Origin: an uncultured Eubacteriales bacterium
Lineage (GTDB): Bacteria > Bacillota > Clostridia > Oscillospirales > Ruminococcaceae
Direction: 5' to 3'
Assembly (NCBI GenBank): GCA_900314975.1
Contig: OMXI01000030.1
Span: 1 to 36,884 of the forward strand
Length of the DNA: 36,884 nucleotides
Below the pieces are notes generated by a model. The model was not told the origin of the DNA. It saw only the letters and a list, made by a program, of their open reading frames with translations, and ran no database searches. Below are positions 7,650 to 16,076 of the stretch, in pieces. The position numbers and the translations under genes were made by a program. Numbering within the stretch: position 1 is the stretch's first letter; every line of letters begins with the position of its first letter.

Positions 7650-9725
7650 CTATATTTTAACTAAAACGCTTTCGCAGGCGGTACCGCATAGGCTTTGGCT
7701 GAGCTTATCGGGCTGGCAGACACCTGCAAAGAGGGTGAACTCGCTTGAAAAGACTTTGCGCTCGCCTTTATCGTCAACGGCGGTGAAGCAGTCTTTATCA
7801 AGTGCGACGGTGACGGTCCTTTTTTCGCCTTTGGCAAGGCGTACTCTTTCAAAGCCGCACAGCTTATGGTTTGGCACGGCAAAGGCGCAGGTATCCTTGA
7901 TATAGACCTGCACGACCTCGTCGGTGTCACGCTCGCCTGTATTCTCTATATCGACCGTCACGGTGAAATCGCTGTAGGTGAGGTTTGAGAGTCTGACCTT
8001 TGAATAGGTAAGTCCGTAGCCGAAAGGATAGAGGATATTATCCTGCGCGTAGCGGTAGGTACGGTTCTTCATTGAGTAGTCCTCAAAATCGGGGAGCTTA
8101 TCGGCGGTTTCGTAGAAGGTCACGGGGAGCTTGCCAGAGGGTGAGATGTCCCCGAAAAGAATCTGTGCGAGTGCTTTGCCGCCCTCTGAACCGGGGTACC
8201 ACGCGTGAAGTATCGCATCGGCATCGACAAGGGTGTTCATACTGCCGCCTGCTGTACACACGATGACGAGCGGCTTGCCTGTGGCTTTGAGCTTTTCAAG
8301 CAAAATGCGCTGGCTTTGGGGGAGCATAAGGTCGGGCTTGTCGCCCGAGGAATACTCGTTGCCTGCGTCGCCCTGCTCGCCCTCGATGGTGGAGTCAAGT
8401 CCGACAGACGCAATAACAACGTCGGCATTTTCGGCGGCGGCGAGCGCTTCGGAATATCTGTCGCCTGCAAGGCATATCTGCGAGACTCTGTCCTGATAGA
8501 GATGACAGCCCTCGGCGAATATCACGCGCCCTGCGAACCTGTCCTGAATGCCCTCAAGCAGAGTGATATATCTGTCGGCTTTGGGGGTGTAGTTGCCCTC
8601 AAGTGCGAGGCGGCTGTCCGCCTCGGGACCGATAACGGCGATAGTCTGCACGTTTTTCTCGTCAAGGGGGAGTATGCCGCTGTTTTTCAAAAGCACTATC
8701 GACTCCTGCGCGGCTTTGAGAGCCTGCGCTTTATGCTCTTTGCAGGCAACTATGCTGTACGGGAAATCATACGGTGCGGTCTTATCGAACATTCCGAGTC
8801 TTATGCGCGTGCGCATTGCGTGGACGCAGGCGGTGCGTATCTCCTCCTTTGAGATTAGACCCTCATTGTAGGCGGTGAGCAGATGCTCGTAGGTGCAGCC
8901 GCAGTTTACGTCGCAGCCCGCTTTTATCGCAAGTGATGCGGACTCTTTCGGTTCTTTCGTGAAATGATGTGCCTCGTGGAAATCCCTTATCGCCCAGCAG
9001 TCAGACACAAAGTAGCCGTCAAAGCCCCAATCCTTCAGCTTTTGCATAAGGTATGGGCTGGCGCAGGACGGCTCGCCGTTGACGGCGTTGTACGCACCCA
9101 TTACCCCCTCGACCTTTGCGTCTTTGACAAGGCGCTCAAAGGCGGGCAGATAGGTTTCGTTCAAATCCTTTTCGCTAACGACCGCGTTGAAGCCGTGGCG
9201 CGTTTCCTCGGGACCGCTGTGGGCTGCCATATGCTTTGCGCACGCGGCGGCAAGCAGGCGTTCGCCCTCGCCCTGTATGCCGCTCACGTACTGCACGCCA
9301 AGCTCGGCTGTGAGGTAGGGGTCCTCGCCGTAGGTCTCCTGACCGCGTCCCCAGCGTGGATCGCGGAAAATATTGATGTTGGGTGACCAGATGGTTATGC
9401 CCTTGAATTTATCGACATCGCCGTACTTTGAGTACCATTTGTACTTTGCACGAGCCTCGGTGCCTGTTATCTCGCCTGCGGTGTGCAAAAGCGCTCTGTC
9501 AAAGGTCGCCGCAAGCCCTATCGCCTGCGGGAATAGTGTGGAGATGCCCGAACGCGAAAGCCCGTGCAAGCCCTCGTTCCACCAGTTGTATGCGGGTATG
9601 CCAAGGCGCTCTATCGGCTCGGAGTCGTATTTGAGCTGGCTTGCCATTTCCTCTACGGTCATTTCATCGACCAATGCCTCGGCACGCTCCTGCGCGGACA
9701 GGCTTTCATCAAGGTACTTTTTCAT
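7650..9725 (-). CDS. Cytoplasmic GH3 glycosidase, beta-xylosidase-like
   Basis: Glycoside hydrolase family 3 enzyme of 691 residues without a signal peptide, so it acts on imported oligosaccharides. The catalytic Asp nucleophile is D242 in YFVSDCWA. The motif YNWWNEGLHG (46-55) is typical of the bacterial beta-xylosidase/alpha-arabinofuranosidase branch. A candidate acid/base Glu lies in GLDSTIEGEQGD. The C-terminus is a fibronectin-III-like domain. Placed at the end of the arabinose operon, it probably trims xylo- or arabinoxylo-oligosaccharides. A beta-glucosidase role cannot be excluded. AAAGGAG precedes the ATG. No clear terminator follows it. Confidence 0.9.
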   Translation of the reverse strand: MKKYLDESLSAQERAEALVDEMTVEEMASQLKYDSEPIERLGIPAYNWWNEGLHGLSRSGISTLFPQAIGLAATFDRALLHTAGEITGTEARAKYKWYSKYGDVDKFKGITIWSPNINIFRDPRWGRGQETYGEDPYLTAELGVQYVSGIQGEGERLLAAACAKHMAAHSGPEETRHGFNAVVSEKDLNETYLPAFERLVKDAKVEGVMGAYNAVNGEPSCASPYLMQKLKDWGFDGYFVSDCWAIRDFHEAHHFTKEPKESASLAIKAGCDVNCGCTYEHLLTAYNEGLISKEEIRTACVHAMRTRIRLGMFDKTAPYDFPYSIVACKEHKAQALKAAQESIVLLKNSGILPLDEKNVQTIAVIGPEADSRLALEGNYTPKADRYITLLEGIQDRFAGRVIFAEGCHLYQDRVSQICLAGDRYSEALAAAENADVVIASVGLDSTIEGEQGDAGNEYSSGDKPDLMLPQSQRILLEKLKATGKPLVIVCTAGGSMNTLVDADAILHAWYPGSEGGKALAQILFGDISPSGKLPVTFYETADKLPDFEDYSMKNRTYRYAQDNILYPFGYGLTYSKVRLSNLTYSDFTVTVDIENTGERDTDEVVQVYIKDTCAFAVPNHKLCGFERVRLAKGEKRTVTVALDKDCFTAVDDKGERKVFSSEFTLFAGVCQPDKLSQSLCGTACESVLVKI

Positions 9726-9873
9726 AGCGGCAACTCCTTTATTGTATTATTGGCTTTTTACGGTGCTTTTGCTGTATAGTTGAAGGTAATCTGTTAGTGT
9801 TTTATCGGGGTAGTTCTTCTGAAAAGAATTTCTCCCAATAAGATACTTATAGTATTATCCTCAATTATACAAC
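9726..9873. other. Gap between araD terminator and GH3 gene
   Basis: AT-rich spacer of about 150 bases with several AT-rich boxes but no convincing -35/-10 pair and no AraR-type palindrome. The GH3 gene may have its own weak promoter here or depend on read-through past the araD terminator. Confidence 0.4.
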
Positions 9874-9909
9874 AAAAACCCGATGAATGCAACCGTTCAC
9901 CGAGTTTTT
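9874..9909 (-). terminator. Terminator after araD
   Basis: On the minus strand AAAACTCGGTGAA pairs with TTCATCGGGTTTT (two G-U pairs), and the run continues TTTTTGTTG. It would end or reduce transcription between araD and the GH3 gene. Confidence 0.8.
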
Positions 9910-9939
9910 GTATGCGATATGAAGAAAGAAAGGTAATTT

Positions 9940-10626
9940 TCAGTTTTGTCCGTAATAGGCGTTTGCGCCGTGCTTGCGCAGGTAGTGCTTATCGAGAATT
10001 TCCTGCGACATATTCTGTGCGTTCGGGTTGAGGGTGAGGGTTCTGTAAGCCATGCCCGCGAGCTTTTCCAGCACTACGGAATTATGCACTGCTTCAAAGC
10101 AGTCCTTGCCCCAGACGAAAGGCGCGTGGCTTGCGACAAGTGCGGCGGGGATATCCTTATAATGCTTACAGCACTCGACTATGACCTTGCCTGTTTCAAG
10201 CTCGTAGTCGCCCGCGATCTCCTCGGGAGTCATATCTCTTGTACATGGAATTTCGCCGTAGAAGTAGTCGCCATGGGTAGTGCCAAGCGGACGTATGCCC
10301 ATTCTCGCCTGTGCAAAGACGGTAGCGAAATCGCTGTGGGTGTGGACAACGCCGCAGACTCCCTCGAAGTTTCTGTAAAGCTCAAGGTGGGTGGGGGTGT
10401 CGCTGGAGGGCTTTAGCTTGCCCTCTACGATGTTGCCGTCAAGGTCGAGGACGACGATGTCATCAAGCTTCATTTCGTCGTATTCGACTCCGCTGGGCTT
10501 GATAGCGACAAGACCTGTTTGGCGGTCGTACTCGCTGACGTTGCCCCAGGTAAAAGTTATAAGACCGTATTTGGGCAAGAGCAGATTTGCCTCTAAAACG
10601 CGCTGTTTGAGCTGCTTTATCTCCAT
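9940..10626 (-). CDS. araD: L-ribulose-5-phosphate 4-epimerase
   Basis: Class II aldolase-family epimerase of 228 residues, the usual length. It converts L-ribulose 5-phosphate to D-xylulose 5-phosphate, which enters the pentose phosphate or phosphoketolase route. Visible motifs are the N-terminal TWGNVSEYD, the substrate-binding IKPSGV, and the zinc-binding VVHTHSDFA with two His. It overlaps the end of araA by 10 bases, so the two are translationally coupled. It is followed by a strong terminator. Confidence 0.95.
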   Translation of the reverse strand: MEIKQLKQRVLEANLLLPKYGLITFTWGNVSEYDRQTGLVAIKPSGVEYDEMKLDDIVVLDLDGNIVEGKLKPSSDTPTHLELYRNFEGVCGVVHTHSDFATVFAQARMGIRPLGTTHGDYFYGEIPCTRDMTPEEIAGDYELETGKVIVECCKHYKDIPAALVASHAPFVWGKDCFEAVHNSVVLEKLAGMAYRTLTLNPNAQNMSQEILDKHYLRKHGANAYYGQN

Positions 10627-12047
10627 ATTATATCTCCTAACATAAGTTCTTTTTCAAGGGCATACGGGGTGGTGTTTTCGTCAAGCAGTACGAACTCGAT
10701 ACCCGTCATACGCGCAAAGTCGCGCAGGTTGTCGACGGTTAAGTCGAACGACAGTGCCGTGTGGTGCGCGCCGCCCGCGATTATCCAATTGTGTGCGCCC
10801 GTTTCAAGACAGGGCAGAGGCTTCCACATAATGCGCGCAACGGGCAGGTTGGGCATCGTCTGCGTAGGCTCGGTGCATTCTACCGCCTGTGCGATAAGGC
10901 GCATTCTTCCGCCGACGTCGATAAGCGAAACGGCGAGCGCTTTGCCTGCGCGTCCTTCAAAGACGAGCCTTGCGGGGTCTTCCTTGCCGCCGATGCCGAG
11001 GTGATGCACCTCGATGCGCGGCTTGCTCTTGGCGATAGTGGGGCAGACCTCAAGCATATGCGCGCCGAGGATAAGTCCCTTTTCGTAGTCGTAGGTGTAG
11101 TCCTCCATAAAGGCGGCAGCGCCGTCGGGGTACATAGCCTTTATTATCGCGGTCATTGCGGCGGTTTTCCAGTCGCCCTCTGCGCCGAAGCCGTAGCCGA
11201 GCGAGAGCAGGTGCTGGGTCGCAAGCCCTGGCAGCTGGCGCATTCCGTGCAGGTCCTCAAAGGTGTTGGTGAATGCCTTTGCGCCCTCGCGGTCAAGTAT
11301 GGTCTTTATTGCGATCTCCTCGCGCGCCTGATAAGCAATGGAGTCGATATCCTTATCGTCCATATCGTACAGCGTGCGGTATTCTCCGACAAGCTTGTCG
11401 ACCTGCTCGTCGGTGACTTTGTTTATCTCTTCCACGAGGTCGCCGACTGCCCAGGTATTGACCTGCCAGCCGAACTGTATCTGCGCCTGTACCTTGTCGC
11501 CCTCGGTAACTGCTACCTCGCGCATATTGTCGCCAAAGCGCACTATTTTAAGCTGCTTGCTGAACGCTATGCCGACAGCCGAGCGCTGCCAGTCTGCAAT
11601 CTGCTGCTGCGTTTTTTCGTCCTTCCAGTAGCCTGCAACAACGCGTCTTGGTGCGCGCAGTCTTGCGCCGATAAAGCCGTGCTCGCGGTCGCCGTGCGCG
11701 GACTGGTGCAGGTTCATATAGTCCATATCTATCTCTTCGTTGGGTATGGCTCTGTTGTACTGTGTGTGCAAATGCAGCCACGGCTTTTGCAGCATTGCAA
11801 GACCGTTTATCCACATTTTAGACGGCGAAAAGGTGTGGCAGAAGGTGATTATGCCTGCGCAGTCGTCGTCGAAATTCGCCTGCTTGATGATGTCCTCTAT
11901 CTCGCGCGAGGTCTTGGCGGTGAGCTTGTACTCGACGGGGAAAGGCAGTCTGAGCCCTGCGACTATCTCCTTTGCGTCCTTTTCTACCATTGCGAGAGTT
12001 TCCTCTCCGTACAAAAACTGTGAGCCTGTGATAAACCAGAATGTCAT
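10617..12047 (-). CDS. araA: L-arabinose isomerase
   Basis: Enzyme of 476 residues converting L-arabinose to L-ribulose, in the cytoplasm with Mn2+. The N-terminus FWFITGSQFLYGEE is diagnostic of AraA. The DLHGMRQLPGLATQHLLSLGYGFGAEGD region carries the active-site Glu, and the C-terminal GGAHHTALS carries the conserved His. The ATG at 12047 was chosen because AAAGGAG lies 6 bases upstream and the canonical MTFWF start follows; a longer in-frame reading to 12128 runs through a leader hairpin. It sits between the FGGY kinase and araD. Confidence 0.97.
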   Translation of the reverse strand: MTFWFITGSQFLYGEETLAMVEKDAKEIVAGLRLPFPVEYKLTAKTSREIEDIIKQANFDDDCAGIITFCHTFSPSKMWINGLAMLQKPWLHLHTQYNRAIPNEEIDMDYMNLHQSAHGDREHGFIGARLRAPRRVVAGYWKDEKTQQQIADWQRSAVGIAFSKQLKIVRFGDNMREVAVTEGDKVQAQIQFGWQVNTWAVGDLVEEINKVTDEQVDKLVGEYRTLYDMDDKDIDSIAYQAREEIAIKTILDREGAKAFTNTFEDLHGMRQLPGLATQHLLSLGYGFGAEGDWKTAAMTAIIKAMYPDGAAAFMEDYTYDYEKGLILGAHMLEVCPTIAKSKPRIEVHHLGIGGKEDPARLVFEGRAGKALAVSLIDVGGRMRLIAQAVECTEPTQTMPNLPVARIMWKPLPCLETGAHNWIIAGGAHHTALSFDLTVDNLRDFARMTGIEFVLLDENTTPYALEKELMLGDIIWR

Positions 12048-12077
12048 AATGTTCTCCTTTTCTATGGTTGGATTGTT

Positions 12078-12132
12078 GTTTGTGTTTATTCCTGTCTGCT
12101 CAAACAGCAAGCAGATACGAACAAACACAAAC
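12078..12132. other. Long leader hairpin before araA
   Basis: GTTTGTGTTTATTC (12078-12091) and GAACAAACACAAAC (12119-12132) pair at 13 of 14 positions. An inner TCTGCT/AGCAGA stem (12095-12100/12110-12115) extends the structure. It ends about 30 bases upstream of the araA start on the minus strand and lacks a U-run. It may be a processing or stability element. Confidence 0.6.
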
Positions 12133-12134
12133 TC

Positions 12135-12190
12135 TGCCCCCGCGCTTTACGGCGGTTAGTTGAAAGTGATGCTGCAAGGTGCGGGGGACA
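12135..12190. other. GC-rich inverted repeat in the kinase-araA gap
   Basis: TGCCCCCGC (12135-12143) pairs with GCGGGGGACA (12181-12190, one bulged A) around a 37-base interior. No T-run follows on either strand, so it is not a standard terminator. Confidence 0.45.
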
Positions 12191-12218
12191 GGTGTGTAAA
12201 TGCCTGTTAGATAGATTA

Positions 12219-12307
12219 TAAGAGGTAAGAGGTAAGAAGTAAGAGCGTATAAGATTTCTTACACTGTTTCTTGGTTTCTTGCTTCTTGCTTCTGGTTATC
12301 TTGCCTC
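12219..12307. repeat. Heptad purine/pyrimidine inverted repeat, copy A
   Basis: The left arm (12219-12245) consists of tandem 7-base units of type TAAGAGG/TAAGAAG. The right arm (12267-12307) carries the opposite orientation (TCTTGCT, TTCTTGC, TCTTGCC). The kinase stop codon abuts the right arm. The same heptads occur in the same inverted layout at 29734-29833. Confidence 0.6.
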
Positions 12308-13902
12308 TAGGGGCGTATAGCCTCGACGGCTGCCTTTTGTGCGGCAAGAGCAGCTTTGAAGGTCTGCATATACTTTGCAAAGCCCTGTGCGTCGTCCTCG
12401 TCGGGCGGCATTACTGTGCTTGCAAACTTTGAGAACACCTGCGTGTCAAGGAACTGCGCAAGCTCAAGCGAGGTATCTTCTCTTGCGGTGAATGCGGCTA
12501 AAAGCGCGATTCCCCACGCGCCGCCCTCACCTGCGGATTCCATTACCGCAACGGGAACGCCCAGCGCACTTGCTAAAAATCTTTGTGCAACGATAGGCGC
12601 TTTGAAAAGTCCGCCGTGGGCAAGCAGCTTATCAAGCTGCACCTTTTCCTCGCCAAGAAGAATATCCATACCGATCTTGAGCGTTGCCATACAGCTGTAG
12701 ATAAGGCTGCGCATAAGCGTTGTTACGTCAAACTGTGATTCGGGGGTTCTGATAAGCATTGGTCTGCCCTCGGTAAAGCCTGTAACGTGCTCGCCCGAGA
12801 AATAGTTATAGCTTACAAGTCCGCCGCAGTCAGCAGGTGCTTTGAGTGCTGAATCATACAGCTTGCCGTAGATATCCGACTTTGGTATCTCAACGCCGAA
12901 CGCTTTGAGCGCGGAGTCAAACATTTTTACCCACGCGTCAAGGTCGGTGGTGCAGTTGTTGCAGTGTACCATTGCGACGGGGTCGCCGCAGGGTGTGGTA
13001 ACGATATCTATTTCCTCATGTACCTTTGAGAGATTCTTCTCAAGCACTGCCATTGCAAAGATAGATGTGCCTGCCGAAACGTTGCCTGTGCGCTGCGCTA
13101 TGCTGTTTGTAGCGACCATTCCCGTGCCTGCGTCGCCCTCCGGTGCGCAAAGGGTTATGCCGCTTTGGAGTGTGCCTGTGGGGTCGAGCAGCCTTGCGCC
13201 AGCCTCGGTGAGCTTGCCTGCGCTTTCGCCTGCGGGGATTATCCTTGGCAGGATACCGCCGATGTTCCAGCCAAAGCCTTTATCGGCAACAAGCTGCGTG
13301 AACTTTTCAAGCATTGTGCTGTCGTAGCTGCGCGTTTGCGGGTCGATAGGGAACATACCCGACGCGTCGCCTATGCCCAGAACCTTTTCGCCTGTGAGCT
13401 GCCAATGAACGTAGCCCGCGAGGGTAGTGAAAAATGCTATCTCGCTCACGTGGCTTTCGCCGTTCAAGATCGCCTGGTACAGATGTGCGATGCTCCAGCG
13501 CTGCGGGATATTGAACCCGAACGCCTCTGTGAGAGCCTTTGCAGCCTCGCCCGTCATTGTGTTTCTCCACGTTCTGAACGGCACGAGCAGCTTGTCGTTT
13601 TTATCAAACGCGAGGTAGCCGTGCATCATTGCGGAGATACCTATTGCCGAGACGGTCCTGATATCTGTGCCGTATTTGCCCTTTACGCTGTCTGCAAGGC
13701 TTTTATAAGCGCTTTGCAAGCCAAGCGTTATATCCTCGGCGGTGTAAGTCCAGATACCGTCCTCAAGCCTGTTTTGCCAGTCGTGAGTACCGGAGGCGAT
13801 AGGTGAGTAGTCCTCACCTATCATTACCGCCTTTATTCTTGTGGAACCGAATTCTATGCCTATCGAGGTCCTGCCCGATTCGATCTGCTTTACGATGTCC
13901 AT
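12307..13902 (-). CDS. FGGY-family carbohydrate kinase, probable L-ribulokinase
   Basis: Sugar kinase of 531 residues. The N-terminal phosphate-binding loop GIEFGSTRIKAVMIG (about 14-28), GISAMMHGYL, the central GNVSAGTSIFAM, and the C-terminal LAHGGLFKAPIVAQRFLASALGVPV are standard FGGY signatures. It is not the classical AraB sequence type. The position between a sugar ABC transporter and araA-araD makes L-ribulose phosphorylation the best guess, since no other kinase is present to complete the arabinose pathway. Xylulose is an alternative. AAGGAG lies 6-7 bases before the ATG. It starts 30 bases after the permease gene. Confidence 0.85.
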   Translation of the reverse strand: MDIVKQIESGRTSIGIEFGSTRIKAVMIGEDYSPIASGTHDWQNRLEDGIWTYTAEDITLGLQSAYKSLADSVKGKYGTDIRTVSAIGISAMMHGYLAFDKNDKLLVPFRTWRNTMTGEAAKALTEAFGFNIPQRWSIAHLYQAILNGESHVSEIAFFTTLAGYVHWQLTGEKVLGIGDASGMFPIDPQTRSYDSTMLEKFTQLVADKGFGWNIGGILPRIIPAGESAGKLTEAGARLLDPTGTLQSGITLCAPEGDAGTGMVATNSIAQRTGNVSAGTSIFAMAVLEKNLSKVHEEIDIVTTPCGDPVAMVHCNNCTTDLDAWVKMFDSALKAFGVEIPKSDIYGKLYDSALKAPADCGGLVSYNYFSGEHVTGFTEGRPMLIRTPESQFDVTTLMRSLIYSCMATLKIGMDILLGEEKVQLDKLLAHGGLFKAPIVAQRFLASALGVPVAVMESAGEGGAWGIALLAAFTAREDTSLELAQFLDTQVFSKFASTVMPPDEDDAQGFAKYMQTFKAALAAQKAAVEAIRP

Positions 13903-13932
13903 ATTTTTCTCCTTATTGGATGATTGATTGTT

Positions 13933-14991
13933 CTATGCCGATGCAGGTGCTGCCTGCTTTTCCTTTTTGTCTGATGCGCCCTTTGCGTGCTTCTTTGCCA
14001 TTACCACGCTCTGAATTACAAGGAATATGCAAAGCATTGCTGCGACTGTGATACCTGTCCACCACGGGTCTTCATAACCGCTGGAGGTAACGATATCCTT
14101 GATGGTACTCAGTGATAGTACGCCGAAGAGTGTGCCGATGATGTTGCCTACGCCGCCCGTGAGCATCGTACCGCCGATGATGGACGACGCTATCGCGTTC
14201 ATCTCTGCGCCCTGCGCGTGTGACGGTGAGCCCGAGCCTACGTGCATAAAGTACACATAGCCTGCGATACCTGCTAAAAGTCCGCACATAACGTAGGACA
14301 GGAACTTTGTTCTCTTGACATTGATACCGAGCATAAGTGCGCTCTGCTGGTTGCCGCCGACTGCGTAGAAGTTACGTCCTGTTTTGCTCCAGCGAAGCAT
14401 AAAGAACAGCGCGAGAACTAACACCAGAGCTACCACGACGCCTATTTCAATGTACGCGTCTATGTAGACGTTGTGTTTGTTTGTTGTGCCAAGACCCGGG
14501 ATAACTATCTGGGTGGTACGCAGATCTACAAAGTCTGCATTCTTGACATTGATAGGGTTGGTGTGAACTATTGTTGTAAGTCCTCTTGCAAAGAACATTC
14601 CCGCGAGGGTGACTATGAATGGCTGAATGTCAAGGTATGCTACGAGGAAGCCTTGTACGAGTCCGAACGCAAGACCTATGCCCAGTGCGATAAGCATTGA
14701 GGTGAAAAGGCTGCCGCCTTTAAGGTCGAGGTTGACCGCGCAGGTCATGCTTACAAGTCCGATAACTCCGCCGACGGAGATATCTATGCCGCCTGTTATC
14801 ATTACCAGTGAAAGTCCGCAGGCAATGATTATAAGGTAGGCGTTGTTGTTGAACTGATTGAGGAAAGCCTGGGGCTTTCTGAAGCCTTCACCAAGGAAGA
14901 TGACAGCACACAGATACATAAGGATGAATACAACTATTGTAATAGTGAGCAGCAGGTTGGTATCAGACATCTTCTTGATTCTTTTCATCAT
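13933..14991 (-). CDS. Sugar ABC transporter permease, YjfF-like
   Basis: Integral membrane permease of 352 residues, BPD_transp_2 (ribose/galactofuranose) family. The family signature GGIDISVGGVIGLVSM is present in the first third, and about nine to ten hydrophobic segments can be seen. The C-terminus is a Lys-rich tail. It pairs with the other permease to form the channel fed by the binding lipoprotein. The start overlaps the upstream permease stop (ATGA). Two consecutive ATG codons (14989 and 14986) are both possible; AAGGAGG is 9 bases before the first. Confidence 0.92.
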   Translation of the reverse strand: MMKRIKKMSDTNLLLTITIVVFILMYLCAVIFLGEGFRKPQAFLNQFNNNAYLIIIACGLSLVMITGGIDISVGGVIGLVSMTCAVNLDLKGGSLFTSMLIALGIGLAFGLVQGFLVAYLDIQPFIVTLAGMFFARGLTTIVHTNPINVKNADFVDLRTTQIVIPGLGTTNKHNVYIDAYIEIGVVVALVLVLALFFMLRWSKTGRNFYAVGGNQQSALMLGINVKRTKFLSYVMCGLLAGIAGYVYFMHVGSGSPSHAQGAEMNAIASSIIGGTMLTGGVGNIIGTLFGVLSLSTIKDIVTSSGYEDPWWTGITVAAMLCIFLVIQSVVMAKKHAKGASDKKEKQAAPASA

Positions 14992-16076
14992 GCTGCTGCA
15001 CCTCCTTCGCTTTTGCTGTCGGTTTTAGCTGACTTTTTGAACAGCTTGCTCACCTTTTCTCTTACAACGGGGGCACTTGCAACTACCAGCAGGATTACTA
15101 CGATAGCCTTGTAAGCGGGGAGCGCTTCGGATTTGATGTTGAACTTGTAAAGTGTGGTGGTGAGGAACTGGATAACGTAAGCGCCCAGTATCGAGCCCCA
15201 CATATTGAACTTACCGCCGCTGAGTGCGTTGCCGCCGAGGGCAACTGCAAGGATAGCGTCCATTTCGATATCCTTTGCAACTACCGAGTAGTTGATAGTC
15301 TGCAGACGGCTTACCTTGATAAGACCGCAGATAGCTACGCAGACACCGAGAATAACGAATGCGATGACCTTGATAAGCTCGGGGTTGAGACCGTTAAGTC
15401 TTGACGATTTTGGATTGATGCCGACAGACTGTGTATACAGCTTGAGGTTTGTGAACTTGAGCACCAGCATAATGATTAGTATGCTGATAGCTGCGATAAA
15501 TACAGGTGTCGGGATAGGTATGCCGGGAATATATGTACCCCAGTAGCCGAAGGTCTTGTCGCACTCGGCGCTGATGATAGGCAGCTTGTTCTGGTTTATC
15601 CAGGCAGCTATGGAGCGCCCTGCGGTGAACAGGATAAGTGTTGCGACCATTGGCTGTATTTTGAAATACGCAACGAGTATGCCGTTGAATGCGCTGAATG
15701 CCATTGAAACGAGTATCGCAACGACAAATGCCACGATAAGCGAGGTCTGAAGCTGCGACGGACGCGGGTCAGAGCCGCAAAGCACGCGAAGGATAACGCT
15801 TCCTGCGATAGCTATGCCTGCGCCGACGGAGATATCCTGTCCGCCTGATGCTGCGGTAACGAGCGTCATACCGATTGCAAGTATCGCAAGCTCGCTGCCG
15901 TAGTCGAGAATGGTGATAAGATAGCCGTTGAGGACGGGGTTGCCGTCGCTGTTATGTCCAAGGGTTATCTTGAAAAATGACGGGTCTGCGATAAGGTTGA
16001 ACAGAGCAAGCAGCAAAAGTGAGGCACAGGGAATGAATATCTGGTTGCTTGCTATTTTTTTAAGGGTCTGTTTCAT
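14988..16076 (-). CDS. Sugar ABC transporter permease, YtfT-like
   Basis: Second permease of the importer, 362 residues, same family as its neighbour. The signature SGGQDISVGAGIAIAGSV lies near residue 92, followed by the EMDAILAVALGGNALSGGKFNMWGSILGA loop typical of ribose/galactofuranose-type permeases. Its ATG overlaps the ATPase stop by one base (TAATG). The two non-identical permeases imply a heterodimeric channel, as in the E. coli YtfQRT-YjfF system. Confidence 0.92.
   Translation of the reverse strand: MKQTLKKIASNQIFIPCASLLLLALFNLIADPSFFKITLGHNSDGNPVLNGYLITILDYGSELAILAIGMTLVTAASGGQDISVGAGIAIAGSVILRVLCGSDPRPSQLQTSLIVAFVVAILVSMAFSAFNGILVAYFKIQPMVATLILFTAGRSIAAWINQNKLPIISAECDKTFGYWGTYIPGIPIPTPVFIAAISILIIMLVLKFTNLKLYTQSVGINPKSSRLNGLNPELIKVIAFVILGVCVAICGLIKVSRLQTINYSVVAKDIEMDAILAVALGGNALSGGKFNMWGSILGAYVIQFLTTTLYKFNIKSEALPAYKAIVVILLVVASAPVVREKVSKLFKKSAKTDSKSEGGAAA

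Noticed and set aside
8205-8852. 215-codon plus-strand frame opposite the cytoplasmic GH3
   Set aside because: Shadow of the GH3 gene; high-GC third positions produce long open antisense frames throughout this window.
10761-12023. 420-codon plus-strand reading frame opposite araA
   Set aside because: It is antisense to a clear araA, has a Cys/Val/Arg/His-rich composition typical of shadow frames, and lacks a ribosome site.
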